Source of the DNA: Urophycis tenuis
Taxonomy: Eukaryota > Chordata > Actinopteri > Gadiformes > Phycidae
Length of the DNA: 64,000 nucleotides
NCBI GenBank assembly: GCA_036785325.1
Contig: JAXIVH010000015.1
Coordinates: 3,957,340 to 4,021,339 of the forward strand
Direction of reading: 5' to 3'
Positions 47,131-56,600 of this stretch are shown piece by piece (position 1 is the stretch's first letter; every line of letters begins with the position of its first letter). The notes below the pieces were generated by a model that saw only the letters and a program-made list of their open reading frames with translations, did no database searches and was not told where the DNA came from. The translations under genes and the position numbers were made by a program.

Positions 47131-47803
47131 TCAACGCCCTGGTGGTGGACAACGGCTCTGGCATGTGTAAAGCCGGATTCACCGGAGACAACACGCCCCA
47201 CGTTGTGTTCCCGTCCATCGTGGGCCGGCCCAGACACCAGGTACAACCCGCTGCAGACCAGGACTGGTTCCGTCTGGGTTTTTTGCGACATGGCCACACC
47301 TAGCAATCTGTAGGTGCGGGAATCTGCATGAATGAGATGATGAAATTTATGGTTGGAATGGGGAAGAAGGACAGCTATGTGGGAGATGAAGCACAGTGCA
47401 AGAGGGGGAACATGACCATTAAGTACCCCATCGAACACGGCATCGTCACCAACTGGGACGACATGGAGAAGGTGCGATCGAGGCCTGACCGAAATCTAAC
47501 CCTCAGCTTGAATGTCTGACTGTAACTCAAGCATCTGCTGGCCCCTAGATCTGGCACCATGCCCTCTACAACGAGCTGCGATTGGCCCAAGTAGGAGCAT
47601 TCTGTGCTGCTGAAGGAGGCCCCACTCAACCCCAAGGCTAACCGGGAGAAGATTACCCAGGTGTGTGGGCTTGGGGCTCTGGATGCCTCTTCTGCCAATT
47701 ACGTTTCCTTATTTCTAAATTCTTTGCCTCAACTCTCCCGCCATGTACGTGGCTATCCAGGCTGTGCTGTCCTTCTATGCATCTGGTCGCACCATAGGCA
47801 AGA
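47131..47803 (+). pseudogene. actin pseudogene with introns
   Basis: Four exon-like blocks of actin in order. 47131-47240 (ALVVDNGSGMCKAGFTGDNT, donor GTACAA). 47345-47471 (MVGMGKKDSYVGDEAQCKRG, donor GTGCGA). 47549-47660 (IWHHALYNELRLAQ, then frameshifted LLKEAPLNPKANREKITQ, donor GTGTGT). 47739-47803 (MYVAIQAVLSFYASGRTIGK). The third block has a frameshift, some acceptors are lost, and the rest of actin (about 60 percent) is missing. Retained introns show a DNA-level duplicate, not a retrocopy. Confidence 0.92.
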
Positions 47804-47954
47804 CCCTGCTCTCATCCTCACACACTCACACTATGGAAGGTAGTAATGCACTCACTGTTAATCAGTATGGAAGGTAGTGATGTGGTCACTATCAATCACT
47901 GTGGAAGGTAGTTATGTGGTCACTGTTAATCACAGTAGACCTATAGAAGGTCCA
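47804..47954. repeat. GGAAGGTAGTTATGTGGTCA repeats
   Basis: Three to four copies of TATGGAAGGTAGTGATGTGG+TCACTATCAATCAC between the actin remnant and the LINE fragment. Confidence 0.8.
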
Positions 47955-48475
47955 AGCTTTGGCAAGCTGAACCTTACCATATCAAGTTCTATGATGTCTT
48001 ACCCAGCCCATCCAACCTCTTCTGCTGGGACAAGGTTGAAAAACCAACATGTCCCTTGTGCCTCAGAGGAGGAGCGCTAGAGCATATCCTCAGCTGTTGC
48101 CCATAAGCCCTGGGAGAAGGACGCTACACTTGGTGCCACGACCAGGTGCTGAAGGCGATAGCAGAAACCATCTTCACCAGCATCACCCAGAACAAGCCTC
48201 TGACCAGCAAGGCAGGCGATTGCTTTTGTCCGAGCAGGGGAGAAGCCTAAGCCCCAGCCAAGGGGGGCAGTGGGACTACTTGGAACCGCACCAGACTGAC
48301 AGATGAAGGCCGACCTGGGGAAGCAGCTCAGATTCCCAGAGCACATTGTGGAAACCACGAATCTGAATCTGAGACCAGACATAGTTCTGTTCTCAGATTC
48401 AATAAAACAGGTGGTCCTATTGGAGCTGACAGTTCCCTGGGAGGAGTGCATGAAAGAGGCCAATGAGAGGAACAT
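47955..48475 (+). pseudogene. LINE protein C-terminal module (misplaced upstream)
   Basis: YDVLPSPSNLFCWDKVEKPT, CPLC..GALEHILSCCP, ALGEGRYTW, HDQVLKAIAETIFTSITQNK, and LRPDIVLFSDSIKQVVLLEL then TVPWEECMKEANERN are found in the C-terminal part of a fish non-LTR retroelement polyprotein. Several frameshifts are present. In intact members as I recall them this module follows the reverse transcriptase; here it precedes it. Confidence 0.72.
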
Positions 48476-49320
48476 CAAGCAGTTCAGAACCATCTCACTG
48501 CTCAGCATTAAGGGGAAGATATTCTTCACCATCCTATCCCGTTGGTTGATGGAGTTCCTTCTGAAGAATGAGTACATCAACACCTCTGTACAGAAGGGTG
48601 GAATCCCAAAGGTTCCAGGATGCCTCGAGCATATGTGGTCACGCAGTTGATCAGAGAGGCAAGAGAAGAGAAAGGAGACCTAGCAGTGCTGTGGCTCGAC
48701 CTCACCAATGCTTATGGATCAATTCCCCATAAGCTGGTGGAAACAGCACTGGATTGGCACCATGTCCCAGGTAAGATCAGGGACCTCATCGTGGATTATT
48801 ACAAGAGTTTCAAGCTGAGAGTCGGCTCTGGGACAGTCACATCCGAGTGGCATCGGCTGGAGAAAGGGATCATCATTGGATGTACTATTTCAGTGATCCT
48901 CTTTGCCTTGGCCATGAACATGCTGGTCAAGTCAGCCGAAGCCGAGTGCAGAGGTCCGCTCACCAAGTCTGGAGTCCGCCAGCCCCCGTTCAGAACCTTT
49001 ATTGACGAGCTGACAGTTACAACAAGTCAGTGACGGGGTGCCGATGGATCCTTCAGGGCTTGGAGAAGATCACCACCTGGGCTCGGATGTGTTTCAAGCC
49101 TGCAAAATCTAGGTCCCTGGTGCTCAAGAGAGGGAAAGTGACTGCCAAGTTCCGCTTCTCTCTGGACGGCACCCAGATTCCATCGGTCACCGAAAAACCC
49201 ATCAGGAGCCTCAGCAAGATCATTGATTGCACCCTGAAGGACGCTGCATCCATCATGGCAACAAATCGGGAGCTGGAGACGTGGCTGACAGCTGAAGACA
49301 TGGCCTGGAGACGTTGTTCC
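48476..49320 (+). pseudogene. LINE reverse transcriptase fragment
   Basis: IKQFRTISLLSIKGKIFFTI, SVQKGGIPKVPGC, DLAVLWLDLTNAYGSIPHKL, GIIIGCTISVILFALAMNML and FRTFIDELTVTTSQ match a fish reverse transcriptase family. The catalytic M/YDDLTVTT motif reads IDELTVTT, so an active-site Asp is replaced by Glu. Frame breaks lie near 48640 and 49033. It runs into SINE copy 4. Confidence 0.85.
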
Positions 49321-49353
49321 TAAATCCCACCTTCTACTGGAAGAAAAGAAGAA

Positions 49354-49499
49354 GGGCATTTAGCAGACACTCTTGTCCAAAGGGATTTACAAACAGTACA
49401 TTTGTGGGGTTCAACATGTGGACAGTTGGAGGTGGGGATCGAACCGCCGACCCTCCAGTTAGTGGACGACCTGCTCTACCCACTGAGCTATGCCGCCGC
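49354..49499 (-). mobile_element. tRNA-derived SINE, copy 4
   Basis: Minus strand GGCGGCATAGCTCAGTGGGT, B box GGTTCGATCCCC, core CTTTGGACAAGAGTGTCTGC then TAAATGCCC. Same family as 10921, 22462 and 29821, and again head on the minus strand. Confidence 0.85.
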
Positions 49500-49976
49500 A
49501 TACAGCACACGGACACTGCCTCTTGGTCATCTCGGGCATCCACCTGAGAAAATAAGAAACGTAAATTGACATATTTAGTCCATGATCAGCAATCTCAGAT
49601 GACATTCCAGCGTGACGCGTTACCTCGGTATGGTACAAAGTTCTTTAGTTGTTGGTGGCAGCATGAGCAATGTCTCCCCAGCTACTGTAGAGAAAGAACA
49701 TTTTACTCCCACAATGCATTTCATGTTGTATAGTTTTGTTTTATCAGCAACCCGTTATTTTGATATTGACTCGTTGAATTTTGAGTTCAATTGATTGTGA
49801 TTGGGTTCCACCACTCTGATGATACATCCCCATCCCTTCCATCAAGGGGCCTCCTGAACCCCTCTCAAGTCTTCCTCGCTTCAGTTTGTCTGCTGCAAGC
49901 AATATGGTGACCATGTCATTGTTCTGCAGGCCTTGCTACGACATCCTACAGACCTCATCCTGGAATCTGGCCAGAT
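49500..49976. other. no recognised feature
   Basis: Unremarkable sequence between the SINE and the LINE tail. Confidence 0.5.
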
Positions 49977-50760
49977 GATGATAAGATAAGATAAGATAAG
50001 ATATTCCTTTATTAATCCCCCTTTGGAGAAATTCACAGTGACCAGCAGTACAGGGGATAGATGTGCAGTAAGAGCCTGGCTAAGTCAATACACAATAAAC
50101 AATAAACAATAAATTAGATTAAATACGAGCTCTTAAGTCAGGTCGGTGACGAGTGAGAACCTGTATGCATACTAGTGTCCTTGATAGCTGTTTATGGTGC
50201 AAAATGCAAAGTAGATAGATAGTGCAAATATGCGGAAAGTGCAAGGTGCAAGATGTGCAAATTTATACAGATATTCCAGGTACAACATATGAATAGACCT
50301 GGAATAACAACAACGGCTAGGACACAGTCCACGGTGTGTGGTGTGGTGTATGTGAATGTGAAGTTCAGTCCGTTCCATTTGTCTTTTGTCTGGTGGTGTT
50401 GGAGCTTCCTGAGCCTGATGGTTGGTGGGATGAGGGAGCGCCCAAGCACTTGAGGCACTTGGCTGAGTGAGCATGTGGCTGAACGTGTTCCTGAGTTGCT
50501 TCAGTTGCTTCAGTTCGGCATAGTGAGGTTGAGAGGGTAGTTCCGGGTCTCCAGCAGCTTTCCCCTCGTCCTCCTCACTGTCGCCGCCTCCACACAGTCC
50601 GGCTTCATCCCCACTGCAGAGCTCGCCGTCCTCCCCGGCTTTTACAGCTTCCTGGCACCACCGCTCCCAATGCTTCCTCCCCAGCACACGGCAGTGAAGA
50701 AGGTGACACTGGCCACCGCAGGCTGGTAGACCATCCGTAGCAGCCTGGTGCATGCAATGA
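49977..50760 (-). mobile_element. Rex1-type LINE, 5'-truncated copy
   Basis: On the minus strand it ends AGGGGGATTAATAAAGGAAT followed by five ATCTT-type units, the terminal repeat of this LINE group. The coding remnant (TRLLRMVYQPAVASVTFFTA, LRNTFSHMLTQPS) equals the C-terminus of the neighbouring copy but is frameshifted. Confidence 0.82.
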
Positions 50761-52760
50761 AAGATGACAGATGGACAGTGGTTATCAATGAGATGAACAG
50801 ACATAGATGAAAATGGCTAGAAAACAGTCTGGGGTGTGTGGTGTGGTATACAAATCCATTATCTGGTGGTGCTGGCGCTTCCGAGACGTTGGGAGCGGCT
50901 GGTTGAGGTATTGTAGAGCCTGATAGCCGATGGGATGAAAGAGCCCCCCAAGCGCTTTGAAGCACGTGGCTGAGTGAGCCTATGGCTGAACGTGCTCCTG
51001 AGTTGCCTCAGCTTGGCGTAGAGAGGGTGAGAGGGGTTGTCCAGGATCGCCTGCAGCTTTCCCCTCATCCTCCTCTCTGTCACCGCCTCCACACAGTCCA
51101 GCTTCATCCCCACCACGGAGCTCGCCCTTCTCACCAGCTTGTTCAGCTTACTGGCCCCACCGCTCCCGATGCCTCCTCCCCAGCACACGACGGCGAAGAA
51201 GGTGACACTGGCTACCACCGACTGGTAGAACATCCGTAGCAGCCTAGTGCACACATTGAAGGATCTGAGCCTCCTCAGGAAGAACAGCCTGCTCTGTCCC
51301 TTCCTGTAGAGGGCCTCGGTATTGTCAGACCAGTCCAGTTTATTGTTCAGGTGCACCCCAAGGAACTTGCAGGTGTCCACCATCTCCACCTCTTCCCCCT
51401 TTATGGAAACCGGTAATGGGGGACTCTTCCTGCGTCTGAAATCCACCACCAGCTCCTTGGTTTTCCCTGTGTTGAGCTGAAGGTGGTTCCCGTCACACCA
51501 TCCCACAAAGTTCCTCACCAGTTCCCTGTACTCCTCCTCCTCGTTGTCTGTGATGCATCCAACAATGGAGGAGTCGTCCGAGAACTTCTGCAGGTGGCAT
51601 GTTCGGGAGTTGAAGCAGAAATCCGAGGTGTAGAGGGTGAAAAGGAATGGTGAAAGTACAGTTCCCTGGGGTGTGCCGGTGTTGCTAGTCACCATGTCTG
51701 ACAAGCAGTGTCGCAGTCTGACATACTGCGGTCTGTCCGTGAGGTAGTCCGTAATCCATGCCACCATGTCAGGATCGACCTGCATCACCAGGAGCTTCTC
51801 AGCCAGCCGGTCTGGCTGGACGGTGTCAAAAGCACTGGAGAAGTCGAAGAACATGATTCTCACCATGCTCTGTGGCCTCTCCAGGTGTGTGTAAGCTCTG
51901 TGAAGCAGGTAGATGATGGCATCCTCCACGCCGATGTGGGTCTGGTACGCAAACTGCAATGGGTCCAGGCAGTCGCGCACCCTGGGCTTGAGATGGTCCA
52001 GAACCAATCTCTCAAAGGTCTTCATTACGTGTGACGTTAGTGCCACCGGTCTGAAGACCCCTGGAGCGTTGGGACGACCCTTCTTCGGCACAGGGACTAC
52101 GCAGGAAGTCTTCCAAAGAGTTGGTACCTTTTTCAGCCTCAGGGAGAGGCCGAAAAGGTGCGTGAACACTCCTGCCAGCTGCTCCGCACAGATCTTGAGC
52201 ACCCTCGGGCTGATGTCATTGGGTCCTCTGGCCTTGTTGGGCCTGATCCTTGTGAGCTGCCGTCTCACGTGGCTGGTGCTGATGGTGCTGATGGTTGGGG
52301 TTGTTATTACTGGGGTCACAGGTGTAGTCGGGGGTGTGGCGAGGGGGTGACTGTCCTCTGGGCCGGACATTGGTCCAGCCTCCCTGTGAGTGTGGAACGG
52401 GAGAGAGAGGGAGGGTGGTGCAGGGAGGGGAGGTGCAGACGCTGCCATGCCCGGATCTGGTGGTCCAGCAGGGAGAAGAGTAGGGCAGGAGGGGGGAAGG
52501 GGGGTTGAAGGTCTGGCCCCAGTTGGTGGTCAAATCTGTTGAAAAACAGGTTTAACTCATCGGCCCATTCCTTTGTCCCCTCCTGTGATCCTCCGGCAGT
52601 TTTCATGCCGGTGATGGTTTTCACCCCTGCCCACACCTCTCGGGAGTTGTTCTGCTGCAGCTTCTCCTCTATCCTGCTTTTGTAGCAGGCCTTAGCCCTC
52701 CTCAGTTCCTTCCTCAGCTCTCTTTGTATCTCCCTCTGTGTGTCCTAATTGTCTCCTGCC
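50761..52760 (-). mobile_element. Rex1-type LINE with nearly complete reverse transcriptase
   Basis: The main open frame (50859-52448, 529 codons) holds the reverse transcriptase. Motifs in order are NKARGPNDISPRVLK, RPVALTSHVMKTFERL, MFFDFSSAFDTVQPDRL, GTPQGTVLSPFLFTLYTSDF, LQKFSDDSSIVGCI (FSDD in place of YADD), and DTCKFLGVHLNNKLDW. A second frame (52316-52636) carries VWAGVKTITGMKTAGG, so one frameshift lies near 52450. The N-terminal endonuclease is missing. Sequence style fits Rex1 (CR1 clade) of teleosts. It is probably inactive, though the catalytic part is well kept. Confidence 0.88.
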
Positions 52761-52813
52761 ATGAAGGCTCTCCTCTTACGGTTCAACAGGACTAGGGTTC
52801 TTACGGTTCAACA

Positions 52814-52848
52814 GGTCGTTGATGGAGCCCCCCACTCCATCAACGACC
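52814..52848. other. 14-bp inverted repeat near LINE 5' junction
   Basis: GGTCGTTGATGGAG, loop CCCCCCA, then its exact complement. It sits just beyond the recognisable 5' part of the LINE and next to a duplicated TTACGGTTCAACAGG. Confidence 0.85.
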
Positions 52849-52869
52849 ATCGTCTGGCCAAACCCACTA

Positions 52870-53549
52870 CTGGGTTTGCAGCTGAAAGAATAAGGAAAAA
52901 ATGGTCTGACACGCCATGAGAATACATTAAAAAAAACCCATAACAAACAGACAGAACAGACAGTAATAATGTGCCTTAATGATGGGCAGGTCTATTGAGA
53001 AGCCTGTGAACTTACACAAAGTATACTTAGTCGTCAGTTTCTGTTTTGTTCTGCTTCTTACAGTGTTAAATATGAATAGAATAAAATAATGAAGGGCGAC
53101 ACATTGATTAGAAGAGAAGATCAGTAATGACATGCTGGAACATGCGTTTAAAATCTAACATGAAGTTATCTTCTATGGGCTCCTGCTTTGATTTGATTCA
53201 GTGATGTTGTTGATTGTGTCTCATGGTTTTCTCAGTAGGACAGCACTATTTCACTGGTTGTAATGTCCCTTCTACTGTGTTGAACTATATTGTCGGACTC
53301 TGCTGATTATAGCGTCACTGTATTCTGATGCATTCTACTGTACAGCTACATATTAGAATCTGGTTCAAAATAAGGCGTGATTAGATTGAAGCTGTGATCA
53401 GGTGTTTAATTCTTACTCCTACTCGGTGCTGTTTGACAGGTATAGTAATGTAATCATATCATCATATAATAATAACATCCTGATTTCGATGAACCTCCGA
53501 GAGCTCTACGTCATTAAAAAAACTACAATAACAATGCGCCAATGCGATC
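52870..53549. other. intergenic region upstream of zfr
   Basis: AT-rich, non-repetitive; no coding signal. The last part is presumably the zfr upstream promoter region. Confidence 0.5.
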
Positions 53550-53561
53550 AGCGCATGCGCA
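53550..53561 (+). promoter_or_regulatory. zfr: NRF1 site in zfr promoter/5' UTR
   Basis: AGCGCATGCGCA is a consensus NRF1 palindrome, 78 bases upstream of the ATG, in a local CG-rich patch without TATA. Housekeeping promoters commonly carry this site near the start of transcription. Confidence 0.7.
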
Positions 53562-53638
53562 AACGCGATACATCCACGGCGCTAACGTTGCAGCTGCGGA
53601 TCGAAGAGAGACGGTCTCCCTCCGAGAAAAGGACGCAA

Positions 53639-53675
53639 ATGATTCCCATATGTCCCGTGGTCTCGTTCACCTATG
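53639..53675 (+). CDS. zfr: zfr exon 1
   Basis: ATG in AAATGA context; encodes MIPICPVVSFTY plus the first base of a split Val codon. Donor CTATG/GTATGT. Conserved with human ZFR, which decides this start over the downstream internal Met (MATGNYFG). Confidence 0.95.
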
Positions 53676-56600
53676 GTATGTATATGTGTTATGGTTGTTC
53701 TTTAATATCGGTGAGGGTGGAAGATCCGCCACATCGACACCTGTCTGCTTATACAGCGTTCTACCAGCGATGTAGCCTGATGCTAACGGGAGCTTAGCTG
53801 AGTCCTTTAGCGTGTAGCTTAGCATGTAGCCTGTCCCTCTCCCCGCAGTGCCCAGCCGGCTCGGTGAAGATGCCAAGATGGCCACCGGAAACTACTTCGG
53901 CTTCACCCACGGCGCCGCTGCGCAATACAGGTAAGAGAGGAGGAGAGAGGTGAGAGAGAGAGGAGAGAGATAGAGAGAGAGGAGAGAGGTGAGAGAAATG
54001 AGAGAGAGAGAAAGACAGAGATGTGTAGTGGTGTCTGATGGATGCTGACTGCTCGTTGTTAAGTGATCTTTCATTTGTTAGCAGTATCGTGTTGTGTTAA
54101 ATATTCTATGTCATTACCTAATCTCTATGTAGACTTGATTCTGGACTGCTGTCACAATCACATTTCTACCTGAAGAACTTGAAACTTGAAAATAAATGAT
54201 CATATCAAATAACATCATATCAGTGTTCACATTCAACCCAAATCAAGAGTTTAAAGGAATAGTCCATCCCAAAACAAAAGCTCTACTCATCAGTGGAGCA
54301 CCAAGTGAGCTCGCTTTGGGCCAGCCCCCTGGAGCCCACCAACTGAGCTCTCATTGGGCGAGCCCCCTGCCCTCTGTGACGGTCCGTACTGCTGTGTTCC
54401 AGCCAGCAGCCGGGTGCCGGGGTGGCCTACACCCACCCCTCCACGGTGGCCAGCTACACGGTGCACCAGGCCCCGGTGGCGGCCCACACGGTGGCGGCGG
54501 CCTACGCCCCAGCCGCCGGGACCGTGGCCGTAGCCAGGCCTGCGCCCGTCGCCGTGGCAGCCACCGCCGCCGCCTACGGGACCTACCAGCCGGCCCACGC
54601 CGCCACCGACTATGGCTACGCCCAGCGGCAGGCGGAGGTGCCCCCGCCCCCTCCCCCCGTCACCTCCCAGAACTACCAGGTGAAACTAGGGTCAGGGGTC
54701 ACCAGCTGCGCGTCTAGAGTCATGGGGTCACCATGACTTGCAACACAGCTAGGGTCAGGGGTCACCACCACCTACTGCACAGCAAGGGTTAGGGGGGGGT
54801 CACCTGCAACAGCCATAAGCCTGTCCTATGCCTGTACTATGTCTGCTATTTTAATCTAACGCTATACATAACATCGCATTTATTAATTGAATTTAAATTT
54901 GCTCAGATGACTCCCTCCATAGGTTATGCACATGCTACTGCATCCATAGAGGTGGTTGGCTGATAACGTTAACTGGTCACTGGTATTTATTGTGTGTGTG
55001 TGTAGGACTCCTACTCATATGTGCGCTCCACGGCCCCTGCCGTGGCCTACGACAGTAAGCAGTACTACCAGCAGCCTGTTGCCACGGCGGCAGTGGCAGC
55101 ACCGCAGCCCACCGCTGCAGAGTCCTATTACCAGACAGGTACCCCCCCTCATAACATGTACCTCCCCTCACACACCTGTCGTCCCCCCCAACTCACCTGT
55201 ATCCCCCCTTACACACCTGTCCCCCACCCCCAACTCACCTGTACCCCCCCCCCCCCCCCCCCCCCCCCTTATACACCTGTCGTCGTTGTCCCCCAAATCA
55301 CCTGTACCTCCCCTCACACACCTGTCCCCCCCCCCCCCCAAAACTCATCTGTCAAACTGACTTAACATAGCCTGTATATAACACAGGTTAGACTGACTTC
55401 ATAGACTTACCTGTGTAATATACAGACTGACTCGACATGGATGTGTCATACATTGTAGACCTGGTTATGGATCAGGAGGGTGTGGTGATGGATGAAGTGA
55501 ACCTGATGATGATGATAATGGTGCGCCTGTGTGTCTCCCTGTGGCCAGCCCCCAAGCCTCTGTACACCCAGGGCGTGACCCCCTACACCCAGGGGGTGAC
55601 CCCCTACACCCAGACCCAACAGACTCGGCAGGTGACTGCCATCAAGCCGGCCGCCCCCAGCCCCGCCACCTCCACCTTCTCCATCTACCCGGTGGCCTCG
55701 GCTGTCCAGCCTGGGCCCCCCGCCACCGTGGTGCCAGCGTACTCCCAGAGCCCCACCTACAGCACCAACGCTGTGACCTACTCTGGTATACACCCCATAA
55801 TAATCAAGATGATGATGATAGCGCTACCTACTCTGTTGGAGACCCCACAATAATCATGATGATCGCAACCCCCATTCTGGTAAACACCCCTGAATAAGAA
55901 TGATGATGATAGCCTATGTGTGATCCTACCTCTTGCAGGCACCTCCTACTCTGGCTACGAGGCAGCCATCTACTCTGCAGCCTCCAGCTACTATCAGCAG
56001 CAGCAGCAGCAGAAGCAGGCGGTGGCCGCGGTGGCTGCCACGGCGGCCTGGACCGGCAGCACCTTCACTAAGAAGCCCCCGTTCCAGAGCAAGCAGCTCA
56101 GGCCCAAGCCTCCACCCAAGCCTCCACAGATCCACTACTGTGACGTTTGCAAGATCAGCTGTGCTGGCCCCCAGGTCAGTGACTACAGAGACAGGCCATT
56201 TAGGCACAGGGCCCCTCCCTGTGCTTGGATAGTACAGAGATAGGCCATTAAGGAGCCGGTAGGGGTTAGACAGTACAGAGACCAATCATTAAGGAGCAGG
56301 TAGGACTTAGACAGTAGACTGGTCATTAAGGAGCAGGTAGGGGTTAGATGGTACAGAGACGGGCCATTAAGGAGCCGGTAGGGGTTAGACAGTACAGAGA
56401 CCAATCATTAAGGAGCAGGTAGGGGTTAGACAGTAGACTGGTCATTAAGGAGCAGGTAGGGGTTAGATGGTACAGAGACGGGCCATTAAGGAGCCGGTAG
56501 GGGTTGGATACGACATCAAGGTAGGAGGGATAACCAGTGGACTGTCTTGTCGACAGACATACAAGGAGCACCTGGAGGGCCAGAAGCACAAGAAGAAGGA

